A stretch of DNA of 64,000 nucleotides from Enteroscipio rubneri (GCF_002899715.1 NZ_PPEK01000001.1:1-64000); one strand, 5' to 3'. Shown: positions 8,319 through 17,090, counted from the stretch's first letter. Made by a program: numbers and translations. The notes: generated from the letters alone by a model not told the origin.

Positions 8319-9098
8319 CTAGTCGGCTGTGCGCACCCCTTCCACGAGGGCGAGGAAGCGTTCGTAGACGACGTTCGAGTCTTCGAGCTCAGGATGGAAA
8401 GCGCATCCGATCTGGTTTCCGGCCTGCACGGCCACGGGAACGTCGTCCACGACGGCAAGCGTGCGGGTTCCATCGCGCACGGATTCGATACGCGGAGCCC
8501 GGATGAACGTCATAGCTACGACGCAGGGCGGTTCTCCTTCGTCTCCGAAGGGGGCGAGCGTGCGGAAGCTTCCGAGTTGCCGTCCGTAGGCGTTGCGCCT
8601 GACGGTGATTGGCATGGTGCCGAAGGCGCCGCGCGTCATGGAGCCTTCGGCTGCCGCCTCGGAAGCCGTTCCGTCCTGCATGCTGCCCGCAAGGGATGGG
8701 GTGGAGACATCGGCAGTCACGCGTTCAGCGAGAAGGATGAGTCCGGCGCAGGTGCCGAGGGTCGGCATGCCGGATGCGATGCGCGTTCGAAGAGGTTCGA
8801 GCATGCCCAGGTCGCGGAGGAGCTTCGCCTGAGCTGTGCTTTCCCCGCCTGGGAGCACGAGTCCGTCGAAGGGGCGTGCGAGGTCGGCCCCGTGCCGCAG
8901 TTCGGTGCAATCGCAGCCGAGCTGCTCCAAGCGGCGTTCGTGCTCGACAAACGCACCTTGCACGGCTAGGACGGCGACGTTCGGCTTTCTTTTCCGCACC
9001 GTTGCGCGCTGCCCGCATGCGGCTGCGATCGACGAGCGGTCGCTCCCGGCTTTCGCGCGGACGTTTTCAATCGCCGTCTGGCGGGCGGGCGTGTCCAC
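8319..9098 (-). CDS. pdxT: Pyridoxal 5'-phosphate synthase glutaminase subunit
   Basis: 259 residues from a GTG start five bases after the pdxS stop. PdxT takes ammonia from glutamine and hands it to PdxS for PLP synthesis in the cytoplasm. Visible class I glutaminase residues: the oxyanion motif LPGGES, nucleophile Cys117 (GTCAGL), and His235/Glu237 (FHPELE). The core matches the family from about residue 39 (VAVLAVQGAF). The first 37 residues are extra compared with the usual protein of about 190-200 residues; an internal GTG at 8999 (residue 34) would remove most of them but has a poorer ribosome site. There is also an Ala/Ser-rich insertion around 138-153. Translation is probably coupled to pdxS. 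Confidence 0.9.
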   Translation of the reverse strand: MDTPARQTAIENVRAKAGSDRSSIAAACGQRATVRKRKPNVAVLAVQGAFVEHERRLEQLGCDCTELRHGADLARPFDGLVLPGGESTAQAKLLRDLGMLEPLRTRIASGMPTLGTCAGLILLAERVTADVSTPSLAGSMQDGTASEAAAEGSMTRGAFGTMPITVRRNAYGRQLGSFRTLAPFGDEGEPPCVVAMTFIRAPRIESVRDGTRTLAVVDDVPVAVQAGNQIGCAFHPELEDSNVVYERFLALVEGVRTAD

Positions 9099-9103
9099 CG
9101 TCC

Positions 9104-10027
9104 CTACTTTCCGCGCTCGGCCATGAGCAGCGCGATCTCCTGCTCGTTGACGCCTACCATCGCTTCGCCGAGGTCTTCGGACAGATCGGCTATGAGCTGT
9201 GCGTCATCGTAGTTCGCCACGGCTTGCACGATGGCCGCCGCGCGCCTCGCGGGGTCGCCCGATTTGAAAATGCCCGACCCCACGAACACTCCCTCGGCGC
9301 CCAGCTGCATCATGAGCGCCGCATCGGCGGGGGTGGCCACACCGCCGGCGGCAAAGTTCACCACGGGCAGCGCTCCGTGCTCGTGGACGTGCCGTACCAG
9401 ATCGTATGGAACCTGCAGGCGCTTCGCCTCCTCGAAGAGCTCGTCGTCTCGCATCGAGGCAATGGCGCGCATCTCGGCCTGCATCCGCCGCATATGGCGC
9501 ACAGCCTGCACGACGTCGCCCGTGCCCGGTTCGCCTTTGGTGCGGATCATCGTGGCGCCTTCGGCGATGCGGCGCAGGGCTTCGCCCAGGTCGCGCGCGC
9601 CGCAAACGAACGGTACGGCGAAGCGGGTCTTGTCGATGTGGTAGACGTCGTCGGCGGGGGAGAGCACTTCGCTCTCGTCGATGTAGTCGATCTCGATGGC
9701 CTCGAGCACCTGGGCTTCCACGAAGTGCCCGATGCGGCACTTCGCCATGACGGGGATGCTCACGGCCTCTTGGATGCCCTTGATCATGCTCGGATCGCTC
9801 ATACGCGAGACTCCGCCGGCAGCACGGATGTCGGCCGGAATGCGTTCGAGCGCCATGACAGCGCACGCGCCGGCGGCTTCGGCGATACGTGCCTGCTCGG
9901 GGGTGGTCACGTCCATGATGACGCCGCCCTTGAGCATCTGGGCGAGCTGTCGGTTGAGCACCACGCGGTTCCCATGTGCTTTGTGTACGGGTGCGGCCGT
10001 GGCGGTTTCGTTGTCGGTGGAATGCAT
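9104..10027 (-). CDS. pdxS: Pyridoxal 5'-phosphate synthase lyase subunit
   Basis: 307 residues. PdxS builds PLP from ribose 5-phosphate, glyceraldehyde 3-phosphate and ammonia. Catalytic residues are intact: Asp39 (GGVIMDV), Lys96 (MAKCRIGH) and Lys164 ([10 protein letters not shown]), each about 15 positions later than in Bacillus PdxS because of a short Ser/Thr/Ala N-terminal extension. An AGGAGAC site precedes the ATG. pdxS is the first gene of a two-gene unit with pdxT, divergent from a PdxR-type regulator whose site should lie in the 140-base gap. Confidence 0.96.
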   Translation of the reverse strand: MHSTDNETATAAPVHKAHGNRVVLNRQLAQMLKGGVIMDVTTPEQARIAEAAGACAVMALERIPADIRAAGGVSRMSDPSMIKGIQEAVSIPVMAKCRIGHFVEAQVLEAIEIDYIDESEVLSPADDVYHIDKTRFAVPFVCGARDLGEALRRIAEGATMIRTKGEPGTGDVVQAVRHMRRMQAEMRAIASMRDDELFEEAKRLQVPYDLVRHVHEHGALPVVNFAAGGVATPADAALMMQLGAEGVFVGSGIFKSGDPARRAAAIVQAVANYDDAQLIADLSEDLGEAMVGVNEQEIALLMAERGK

Positions 10028-10078
10028 AACGTCTCCTGTCGTCGGTGCGGGTTACGTTCGGTCGACGAAGAACGCTAC

Positions 10079-10107
10079 TGCATATCTGGATATAATAAAA
10101 TGTTCAA
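10079..10107 (-). promoter_or_regulatory. Promoter of pdxST
   Basis: On the minus strand TTGAAC, a 17-base AT-rich spacer and TATGCA lie upstream of pdxS. On the plus strand a TATAAT at 10091-10096 within the same segment could serve pdxR, so the two promoters would overlap face to face. Confidence 0.5.
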
Positions 10108-10167
10108 AATGAATAAATTTGACCAGACCAGAAGAAGACCAGCTGCTCAAGGCCAGGAGGGTGCGCG

Positions 10168-11727
10168 ATGCTGACGTACGAGCTCGAACAGCGCGGCGAT
10201 GCGAACCGCTACGAATATTTGTACCGCTGCATCCGAAATGACATCGAGCAAGGGGCTATCAAAGCCGGTGAGAAACTGCCGTCCAAGCGCGCACTCGCAC
10301 GGCACCTTGGCGTGAGCCTGTCCACGGTGGAGGGCGCCTACGCGCAGCTCGCGGCAGAAGGCTACGTGCAGGCGGTGGAGCGCAAAGGATACTTCGCATG
10401 CGATCTCGCCATGCCTGCAGCAGCGCGCATGCCCGTGGGATTCGAGCACACGTCCGAGAGCGCAGGATCGGTTCGCGATCTGCGTTCCGCCGTCGGACTC
10501 GCACGGCCCGCCGGCAGTGCGCACTCGTCCGATGCGCGCGGCGGAATGGGGTGCCCGCCGGATGAGGGCCCTTCGTGCGACGCGCATCCCGGGCCGCCGC
10601 TTGCGGCCGGCTTCGCCGGCAGCGCCTGGCCCGAGGGCGTGTTCCCCTATCGGATGTGGGCGCGCACGGTGCGAGCCGTCCTGACCGAGGAGTCCGAGCG
10701 CTCGCTTGCAGCCGCTGCGTCGGACGCTGCCGGATCGCGTCGCTTGCGAGAGGCTATCGCTTCCTATCTGCTCGGGTTCAGAGGCATGCGCGTCGATCCC
10801 GAGCAGGTTGTCATCGGCGCAGGCGCCCAGACGCTCTATCACACCATCATCCAGCTCGTGGGTCGCAGCTGCCGCCTTGCCGTGGAGGATCCCGGTTATC
10901 CGCGCCTTGCAAGCATCTACCGGGCGAACGATGTTGATGTGGTGCCCGTTCAGCTCGATGGGCGGGGGGTGTCCATGCGCGCGTTGCGGAAAAGCGGCGC
11001 CGACGTGCTGCACTGCATGCCGTCGCATCAATTCCCCACGGGGGCCGCCGTGCCGGTGAGTCGTCGCTACGAGCTTCTGAGCTGGGCGTCTGATGCTCCC
11101 GGCCGCTATCTGGTGGAAGACGATTACGATTGCGAGTTCCGGCTGGCGGGCAGGCCCCTTCCTGCACTGCAAAGCATCGACGCATCCGAGCGGGTCATCT
11201 ACGTGAACACGTTCACGAAAAGCCTTGGAAGCGCCTTCCGTATCGGCTACCTCGTGCTGCCGTCGCATCTTGCCAGGGCGTTCCGCGAGCGGCTCGGGTT
11301 CTATGCGAGCACGGTGGGCGCCATCGATCAGCTCGCGCTTGCGCGGTTCATGGAGCGCGGCGACTACGAGCGCCATGTGAACCGTGCGCGGAACCGCTGC
11401 CGCACCGTACGGGCTGCGCTCGTGAGCGCGCTCAAAGCAAGTTCGCTTGGCGATCGGCTCGACGTGGAGGAGGCAGATGCGGGCCTGCATTTCGTCCTCG
11501 GCATCGCAACGGACGCACGCGACGAGGATGTTGCGGCCGCGGCGCGGGCCGAAGGCGTGGAGGTCGTCCCGCTCGCAGCGTACTGCGCGACCGAGGAGGC
11601 CCGCGTTTCGAGCTGCCATCGATTCGTCGTGAACGATGCGTCCTGCGATCCCTCTTGCGCCGATCAGGCGGCCGATGCGCTTGCACGCGCTGTCGAAGGG
11701 GCAGAACGGGCGGCTTCGCTATGTTAA
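10168..11727 (+). CDS. pdxR: MocR-type regulator of PLP synthesis
   Basis: 519 residues. Residues about 15-85 are a GntR winged helix (GEKLPSKRALARHLGVSLS), and residues about 150-500 are a class I aminotransferase-like domain with the PLP lysine Lys351 (TFTKSLG). In known MocR/PdxR proteins PLP bound to this domain controls DNA binding. The linker between the domains (about 95-150) is long and of low complexity. The gene is divergent from pdxST, the usual arrangement for PdxR. The intergenic region carries a TGACCAGACCAG-like direct repeat near 10129-10142 that could be an operator. An AGGAGGG site precedes the ATG. Confidence 0.88.
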   Translation: MLTYELEQRGDANRYEYLYRCIRNDIEQGAIKAGEKLPSKRALARHLGVSLSTVEGAYAQLAAEGYVQAVERKGYFACDLAMPAAARMPVGFEHTSESAGSVRDLRSAVGLARPAGSAHSSDARGGMGCPPDEGPSCDAHPGPPLAAGFAGSAWPEGVFPYRMWARTVRAVLTEESERSLAAAASDAAGSRRLREAIASYLLGFRGMRVDPEQVVIGAGAQTLYHTIIQLVGRSCRLAVEDPGYPRLASIYRANDVDVVPVQLDGRGVSMRALRKSGADVLHCMPSHQFPTGAAVPVSRRYELLSWASDAPGRYLVEDDYDCEFRLAGRPLPALQSIDASERVIYVNTFTKSLGSAFRIGYLVLPSHLARAFRERLGFYASTVGAIDQLALARFMERGDYERHVNRARNRCRTVRAALVSALKASSLGDRLDVEEADAGLHFVLGIATDARDEDVAAAARAEGVEVVPLAAYCATEEARVSSCHRFVVNDASCDPSCADQAADALARAVEGAERAASLC

Positions 11728-11735
11728 TTTTTCAC

Positions 11736-11759
11736 GCCCGGACCGCCGGTCGTCCGGGC
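11736..11759 (+). terminator. Terminator of pdxR
   Basis: GCCCGGAC and GTCCGGGC form a perfect 8-bp stem beginning 8 bases after the pdxR stop. A TATAGT at about 11775, probably the ferritin -10, follows it. Confidence 0.5.
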
Positions 11760-11844
11760 AAAGCCTGATCAGCGCTATAGTAGAAGGCGACAGAAGCGGG
11801 GCGCCGTCAGGCGCCTCAAGCCACACGAGAAGGAGGTTCCCGTT

Positions 11845-12363
11845 ATGGACGCACGTGTGTACGAACTGCTGAACGATCAGATCAACAAGGAGCTTTACTC
11901 GGCCTACCTGTACCTGTCGTTTGCCGACTACTACGAGGAGGAGGGACTCGAGGGTTTCGCCAACTGGTACGAGATTCAGGCGCAAGAGGAGCGTGATCAC
12001 GCCATCATCTTTCGCAACTACCTGCACGAGAACGGCTGCAAGGTGAAGCTTCTGGCCATCGACCAGCCCGACAAGGAGTTTTCCGACTTCCTCGCCCCGC
12101 TCGAAGCCGCCCTCGAGCATGAGAAGTACGTCACCGGCCTGATCAACGATATCTACGCCGCTGCGGCCGACGTGCGGGACTACCGCACCATGAAATTCCT
12201 CGACTGGTTCATCGAGGAGCAGCAGGAGGAAGAGGACAACGCCGACAAGATGATCACCCGCATGAAGCTGTTCGGCTCTGACGCCAAAGCTCTCTACGAC
12301 CTCGATCAGGAGAACGCCGCGCGCGTGTACTCCGTTCCGAGCCCTCTAGCGGCAGCCGAGTAG
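11845..12363 (+). CDS. ftnA: Bacterial non-heme ferritin
   Basis: 172 residues, the normal length for a prokaryotic ferritin. It stores iron as ferric mineral in a 24-subunit cytoplasmic cage. Ferroxidase ligands are visible: Glu16, Glu49, His52 (EERDH), Glu93 and Gln126, with Glu125 and Glu129 of the third-iron site nearby (EEQQEEEDN). The four-helix pattern is clear and the last residues are Ala-rich. An AGAAGGAGG site precedes the ATG. It stands alone between pdxR and a region with a possible small RNA. A metal transporter gene follows about 550 bases later. Confidence 0.95.
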   Translation: MDARVYELLNDQINKELYSAYLYLSFADYYEEEGLEGFANWYEIQAQEERDHAIIFRNYLHENGCKVKLLAIDQPDKEFSDFLAPLEAALEHEKYVTGLINDIYAAAADVRDYRTMKFLDWFIEEQQEEEDNADKMITRMKLFGSDAKALYDLDQENAARVYSVPSPLAAAE

Positions 12364-12918
12364 ATCTCGCAGCCGCGGGGCGACCAGTGCGCGCTCCGGC
12401 AGCGAGAGGGACTTAGGTGCCGCTTCCTTCAACGGCCCTGCCACGGGTGGGCAACAATTTGATTGTTCACCTGCACAAAAAGGGGTGGGAGGGGTTCTGT
12501 TCACTCGGGAAAGAGAGTACAATGCGCCTCGTCCGACAGTGTACGAACGCAATACAAGCGACTAAGACTATCTTCGCCAAGTAACAGTCTCGTGCGGTAT
12601 TATTGCGACATCGCGAACAGCGGTGGGCTCGCGGGCAATCAAGATAAGCCAAGCGATGCTGTCGGTATTCCTTTCGATGAGGCCGGGGACGAGTCCCCGG
12701 CCTCATTGCGTGCCGGTTGCGCACAGGGGAGCGCTGTGCAGGGTGCAGGGGATCGGAATAGGCCGGAGATGGAGCCAAGCGCGCGGTCGAGGACTTGGTA
12801 ACGCCTGGCGAAAGGCTGAACGCTCGCCGCGCAAAAGGCGTACACTGATGCTTTCTCACGTGCATCGGCACAAGGCGCGACGGCACTGTGCATCGCGCCG
12901 TGATATGAAAGGACGGCC
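12364..12918. other. Gene-free region after ferritin, possible small RNA
   Basis: 555 bases without a convincing coding frame. A TACAAT (12518-12523) and a perfect 11-bp hairpin at 12679-12704 could bound a transcript of about 170 bases with an internal AGACT/AGTCT pairing. I recognise no known RNA family here (not tmRNA, RNase P or SRP RNA). A TACACT near 12842 may be the promoter of the ZIP transporter. Confidence 0.3.
12679..12704 (+). terminator. Perfect 11-bp hairpin
   Basis: GAGGCCGGGGA and TCCCCGGCCTC pair completely around CGAG. There is no U run. It is 315 bases after ferritin, too far to be its obvious terminator, and could end a small RNA. Confidence 0.45.
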
Positions 12919-13713
12919 ATGCAACAGGCACTGCTCTGGGCCGCGTGCGGCACGGCGTTCACGTTCTCCATGACGACGCTGGGTGCGGCCTCGGTCTTTT
13001 TGTTTCGCAAGCGCAACAGCATGTTGCTCCAACGGATATTTTTGGGTTTTGCGGCCGGCGTTATGATCGCGGCATCCGTGTGGTCGCTGCTCATTCCCGC
13101 GATCGAGCAAGCCGAGGAAGCGGGCCAGGCGGGCTGGCTCCCCGCTGCGGGAGGATTCGCGCTGGGCGGGGCGTTTCTCATGGTGCTTCATCAGGTAATG
13201 CCGCATCTGCATCCGGGTGATGACAAGCCCGAAGGGCTTCCCAGCAAGTGGGATCGCCCGACGCTCTTGTTCACGGCGGTCACGTTGCACAACATACCCG
13301 AGGGCATGAGCGTGGGCCTGCTGTTCGCGATGGCCGCGAACAGCGGCGGAGATCCGGGCATGTTCGGCATGGCCGTGGCGTTGGCCATCGGCATCGGCAT
13401 CCAGAACGTGCCGGAAGGCGCTGCCGTGGCGTTGCCCATGCTCCAGGAGGGCATGAGCCCCGTGAAGTCGTTCGGCTTGGGTGCGCTTTCGGGTTTGGCC
13501 GAGCCTGTATTCGGCATCCTTGTCGTGCTGTTCGCTGGAATCATTGCGCCCTACATGCCGTGGATGCTGGCGTTCTCTGCCGGCGCCATGATGTATGTGG
13601 TGGTGGAGGAGCTTATTCCCGAAGCGCATCTGGGCGAGCATTCGAATGCGGGAACGCTTGGGGTTATGGCGGGCTTTCTTGTGATGATGATTCTCGACGT
13701 CGCTTTGGGGTGA
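12919..13713 (+). CDS. ZIP-family metal transporter
   Basis: 264 residues with about eight membrane segments. Metal-site motifs of bacterial ZIP proteins are present: HNIPEG in the fourth helix and NVPEGAAV in the fifth, with a His-containing loop (MPHLHPGDD) between helices 3 and 4. Members such as ZupT bring zinc, iron or manganese into the cytoplasm. An AAAGGA site precedes the ATG. It appears to be a single-gene unit ending at a bidirectional hairpin. Proximity to ferritin suggests, but does not prove, a role in iron or manganese supply. Confidence 0.88.
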   Translation: MQQALLWAACGTAFTFSMTTLGAASVFLFRKRNSMLLQRIFLGFAAGVMIAASVWSLLIPAIEQAEEAGQAGWLPAAGGFALGGAFLMVLHQVMPHLHPGDDKPEGLPSKWDRPTLLFTAVTLHNIPEGMSVGLLFAMAANSGGDPGMFGMAVALAIGIGIQNVPEGAAVALPMLQEGMSPVKSFGLGALSGLAEPVFGILVVLFAGIIAPYMPWMLAFSAGAMMYVVVEELIPEAHLGEHSNAGTLGVMAGFLVMMILDVALG

Positions 13714-13868
13714 TACTGCTCGGCTGGCGGGAAACGACCATCGAGGCGCGGGAAGCGTAGCTGAAATGCGTACGCGACGGGCGCAGAACGCGAGGCCAAG
13801 AGTGCATGTCGCTCCGGCTTTCACGATGGTCTTGTCGTCCATGTAGAATGCCGCACCGTCTTGACGAA

Positions 13869-13901
13869 CGACGCCGTCCGAGGAATCCCCGGACGGCGTC
13901 G
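13869..13901. terminator. Bidirectional terminator
   Basis: CGACGCCGTCCG and CGGACGGCGTCG form a perfect 12-bp stem with a 9-base loop between two convergent genes. It probably ends transcription from both sides. Confidence 0.6.
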
Positions 13902-13953
13902 TCGCGACTGTGCTCGAGCGTGCAGGCAAGCGCGCGGGGCGCGCCGACGCCAG

Positions 13954-14589
13954 CTACCGGACGGGGGGCTGCTGCTGGTCGGACGAATTCCGATGCTGGT
14001 CCGTTGTACCCTGCGGTGCGGCGTACGGCTGTGCGATAGGAGCCGGCTGCCCCGCGGGAGGCTGCGGTGCGGCGTACGGCTGCTGAGGTTGATACGGCTG
14101 TCCGTAGACCGGTTGGGGCTGCGCATACGCCGCCGGTAGGGGATTGCGCAGCTTGTGGGCGTAGACGGCAGCTATGACGAGCAGGATCGTGGTAATGATC
14201 CGTCCCGAGAGAAATGCGACCACGGCGCCGGCGATGGACCAACCGAACATCGCCCCCAATTTCTCGGGCTTATTGTAGTTGCGAATACCGAGGATGCCTG
14301 CAATGAGCGAAGTGGCTCCGCACAGCAGCCCCCACACCAAAAACGCCATGGCAATGCCAATCGAGAGCCCGACCAGGCTGGCTATGCCCTCAGGGCCCAG
14401 CGAATCGTACTGCCCGTGATCGTAGCCTTCAAGGGAGATGCCGTTTCCATACAAACTGGGATCGGCTGCAAAGGCGCCGAATACGCCGACTGCGACAGCG
14501 CCGATGAGGAACGCCGCAATGGCGAGTACGGACAGCACGACGACGGCGATACTGACCCCGCGGAGAGTACGAGCGTTTGATTCCTGCAT
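13954..14589 (-). CDS. DUF4190-like membrane protein with Pro/Gln-rich tail
   Basis: 211 residues. Hydrophobic segments lie at about 12-40, 68-100 and 110-140, with a short extracytoplasmic loop between the first two. The segment ending in AGILGIRNYNKPE resembles the DUF4190 domain found in many actinobacterial membrane proteins. The last 65 residues are low complexity, rich in Pro, Gln, Ala and Tyr with repeated QPYAAPQ-like units, and probably unfolded. An AAGGGA site precedes the ATG. Function unknown. It is divergent from the alcohol dehydrogenase and alone in its unit. Confidence 0.7.
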   Translation of the reverse strand: MQESNARTLRGVSIAVVVLSVLAIAAFLIGAVAVGVFGAFAADPSLYGNGISLEGYDHGQYDSLGPEGIASLVGLSIGIAMAFLVWGLLCGATSLIAGILGIRNYNKPEKLGAMFGWSIAGAVVAFLSGRIITTILLVIAAVYAHKLRNPLPAAYAQPQPVYGQPYQPQQPYAAPQPPAGQPAPIAQPYAAPQGTTDQHRNSSDQQQPPVR

Positions 14590-14648
14590 GACAAGTTCCC
14601 TTCAAAGGAGGATCGATTCGGCAACGTGAAGCAACGATGTCATTCTAC

Positions 14649-14674
14649 GGTATCATGCAAAGATACCCTGCATG
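14649..14674 (+). promoter_or_regulatory. Overlapping inverted repeats upstream of alcohol dehydrogenase
   Basis: GGTATC and GATACC (14649-14667, 7-base spacer) overlap CATGCA and TGCATG (14654-14674). The TATCAT inside could be a -10 box. This looks like a regulator site governing the dehydrogenase, but no protein can be named. Confidence 0.3.
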
Positions 14675-14708
14675 CTGTTACCAATTCGAAAGAAGGGCGG
14701 TCGAGGAG

Positions 14709-15881
14709 ATGGAGAACTTCGAGTTCGTGTCGCCGACGCAGTTCGTGTTCGGCGAGGGCGCGGAAGAGCAGGCAGGCACGAAGCTTGCCGAACGTGGTGC
14801 GCGCACGGTGCTCGTGCACTTCGGTGGGCAGAGTGCCATCAAGAGTGGTCTCGTCGATCGCGTGAAGGCATCGCTCGACGCGGTGGGAATCGAACATGTC
14901 GAGCTGGGTGGCGTGCGCCCGAATCCCGAGATAACGCTGGTGCGCGAGGGAGTGGCGCTTTGCAAGGAGCACGGCATCGATTGGGTGCTCGCCGTGGGCG
15001 GCGGATCGGTCATCGACTCGGCGAAGGCCATCGCCGTGGGAGCGCGTTACGACGGCGACGTGTGGGATTTCTTCGAGACGAAGCAGCAGACCGACGATGT
15101 GCTGCCCATCGCGGTTGTGCTCACCATTCCGGCCGCCGGAAGTGAGGCGTCGAAGAACACCGTTGTATCGAACGACGAGCTCCAGATGAAGTCGGGTTAT
15201 GCGAACAACGCGCAACGTCCGAAGCTCGCGTTCATGAACCCCGAGCTCACCTTCACGTTGCCGACGTTCCAGACGGCTGCCGGTCTCACCGATATGTTCT
15301 GCCACCTGCTCGAACGCTTCTTCGACGACGTGGGAGCCGTGCCCGTCACGGACAACCTCAACCTGTCGCTCATGAAGACCGTGCGCGCCGAGGCGCCTCG
15401 TGTGCTGGTGGAGCCGGAGAACTACGATGCGCGCGCGAACGTCATGTGGGCGGGCATGCTGTGTCATCAGGGTCTGGCCGGTGTCGGGCGCCACGAGGAT
15501 TGGGCCACGCATGGACTTGAGCACGAGCTGAGCGCGCTGTATCCCGAGATCACCCACGGCGCGGGATTGGCCGTCATGTTTCCCGCGTGGATGGAGTTCG
15601 TCTACGACGCGAATCCGGCGCGCTTCGCCTATTACGGCCGCGAGGTGTTCGGCCTGGCCCCCACCGGCGACCTGGAGGCCGATGCGCTCTCCGCTATCGA
15701 CGAGACGCGTGCGTTCTTCGCATCCCTTGGCATGCCGACAGCGTTGACCGAGTTGGGCGTGGACGAGGACGACATTGAGAAGCTCATTCCCACGCTCAAG
15801 GCCAACAAAGGCGAGCCCTTCGGCAGCTTTAAAAAGCTCACCATGGGCGACGCTCGCACGATATACAGGATTGCGCTATAG
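14709..15881 (+). CDS. Iron-containing alcohol dehydrogenase (butanol dehydrogenase-like)
   Basis: 390 residues from ATG 14709 (MENFEFVSPTQFVFG, the usual family N-terminus); a longer frame to 14637 would overlap the promoter-like repeats. The NAD(P)-binding loop GGGSVIDSAKA is at about 98-108. The C-terminal half carries the metal-binding His residues (LTDMFCHLLE near 195-205; HEDWATHGLEHE near 260-271; ITHGAGLAV near 277-285). The family reduces aldehydes to alcohols with NAD(P)H and is usually active as a cytoplasmic dimer. In an anaerobe it could act in fermentation or aldehyde detoxification. No pathway genes are adjacent, so the substrate is open. Confidence 0.9.
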   Translation: MENFEFVSPTQFVFGEGAEEQAGTKLAERGARTVLVHFGGQSAIKSGLVDRVKASLDAVGIEHVELGGVRPNPEITLVREGVALCKEHGIDWVLAVGGGSVIDSAKAIAVGARYDGDVWDFFETKQQTDDVLPIAVVLTIPAAGSEASKNTVVSNDELQMKSGYANNAQRPKLAFMNPELTFTLPTFQTAAGLTDMFCHLLERFFDDVGAVPVTDNLNLSLMKTVRAEAPRVLVEPENYDARANVMWAGMLCHQGLAGVGRHEDWATHGLEHELSALYPEITHGAGLAVMFPAWMEFVYDANPARFAYYGREVFGLAPTGDLEADALSAIDETRAFFASLGMPTALTELGVDEDDIEKLIPTLKANKGEPFGSFKKLTMGDARTIYRIAL

Positions 15882-16429
15882 GATTTCGGGGAACCGTTTG
15901 GAATTTTAGAAACCTATTGCGCTTGGGAGGCGGCTTCTTCTATAGGCAGCGATACCGTAGAAGGAGTCGCCGGTCGCCGAATCCGTTCGAAGCTGCGCAG
16001 CCGCGAAGCCCCGACGTTCCGATATGCAGATGCGGACCGTCGAAACGTAAAGATGGACCGTCGGTGCACAGAAATGGTCGCTCTGAAGTGTTTTGGAGCG
16101 GTCGGGTGAGTTTCTGGCTTGCGTTGAGTGGAGGCTGAAAGCATTAGGCCAGGTCGCGAAAGACGATCTGCGTGTCGAGGGCCCGGGCGAGCTTCAGAGC
16201 GGCCAAAAGGGTGACTCGAGAAGGCTGATTTCGCGAGATGGTGTCTTGGAATTGCGTTTGTGTGCGCTGTTGCCGGAGCCCGCTTTACCGCTGCGTCAAC
16301 CGAAGCGTACGCAACCAGGTGCGATGCAAGGGACGTGCGCAAAAAACGTAGTACCTGGGACTGACAACTCGCACAAACGCAAACCTCGTGCAACCGTCGG
16401 TCGAAGCCGTGGCGGCTTGCCGCGTGCAC
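15882..16429. other. Gene-poor region with decayed sequence
   Basis: 548 bases. Apart from the antitoxin remnant at 16144-16284 I find no gene. A minus-strand frame spans much of it but shows no family features, and it reads a different frame from the recognisable remnant. An AT-rich stretch occurs at 15895-15920. Confidence 0.5.
16144..16284 (-). pseudogene. Remnant of an XRE-type (HigA/HipB-like) antitoxin
   Basis: A 46-codon minus-strand frame with no start codon, bounded upstream by an in-frame stop. It begins GLRQQRTQTQFQDTISRNQ and ends RALDTQIVFRDLA, the way small XRE antitoxins and HipB-like regulators read from the first helix through the ISRNQ recognition helix to the typical C-terminal strand. 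The segment between recognition helix and C-terminal helix is too short. A possible continuation of the N-terminus (SVDAAVKR) lies in another frame just upstream. I therefore read it as a frameshifted and shortened gene. No toxin is visible beside it. Confidence 0.5.
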
Positions 16430-16798
16430 CTAGTCTTTTCCAACGATGGCGTTCATGATGCCGGACACGATGCTGATAACGATGGATGCCACGAAGGCGC
16501 TGCCAAACGTGGCGATGTCGACGCCCGCCTGGAAGATGCCGTTGGCCAGCCACGCTGCCACGTACAGCATGAGCGTGTTCACCACCAGGTAGAAAATGCC
16601 CAAGGTGATGACGGTGATGGGCAGGCTGAGCACCTGCATGATGGGTTTGATGCTGATGTTGATGAGCGACAGGATAAGCCCAAAGATGGCGATGGCTACC
16701 CACGCCTCGGTGCCGCCGATCACCTCGATGCCCGGCACCAGCCACACGGCCACGCCCACAGCGACGGCGGTCACAAGCCAGCGGATGATAAAGTTCAT
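16430..16798 (-). CDS. Phage holin family 4 (PF04020-like) membrane protein
   Basis: 122 residues, nearly all within four hydrophobic segments (about 3-22, 29-48, 54-82, 93-117). The pattern MNFIIRWLVTAVAV ... SLINISIKP ... LPITVITLGIFYLVVN is typical of PF04020 proteins, which are widespread single genes in bacterial chromosomes despite the holin name. The cellular role is unknown. The start is set by the AAAGGA site upstream and by the first residue of the family; a longer frame upstream is not needed. No phage genes are nearby, so a lytic role is unlikely. Confidence 0.8.
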   Translation of the reverse strand: MNFIIRWLVTAVAVGVAVWLVPGIEVIGGTEAWVAIAIFGLILSLINISIKPIMQVLSLPITVITLGIFYLVVNTLMLYVAAWLANGIFQAGVDIATFGSAFVASIVISIVSGIMNAIVGKD

Positions 16799-17033
16799 GC
16801 ACGATCCTTTCGCCCCCACGATTCTAGCCTCATCACTATAGGCAACGGAGAACAAGGCCGTGCGAAACGGTCGCGAAACTGTTACCGTCGCCTCTCGCGA
16901 AACTCGCGGCGGCGGGGACGCGCGCAATCGAATGCTTGTGCTCTTTTACGACCGTTACGCCTTTTGTGCTTTTGTTGGAGCGGGAGAAGCACGCAAAACA
17001 TTGCATGGGCGCGCCTGTGCACCGACCTCGACG

Positions 17034-17059
17034 CGCCGAAGCCTGCAGGGGTTTCGGCG
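17034..17059 (-). terminator. Terminator of dimethylargininase gene
   Basis: CGCCGAAGCC and GGTTTCGGCG form a 10-bp stem with one G-U pair and a 6-base loop, 32 bases beyond the ddaH stop. No U run. Confidence 0.45.
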
Positions 17060-17090
17060 TGTCGTAAACCGCGGTGTCGCGATGCGTTTG

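Noticed and set aside
10147-11619. 490-codon minus-strand frame opposite pdxR
   Set aside because: Antisense shadow; pdxR has both domain motifs and a ribosome site.
15914-16429. 171-codon minus-strand frame
   Set aside because: No family features and Arg/Ser/His-rich composition typical of random GC-rich frames. The recognisable antitoxin remnant lies in another frame of the same stretch.
16430-16798. Prophage holin
   Set aside because: The PF04020 name is misleading; no other phage genes are present and such proteins are common chromosomal singletons.
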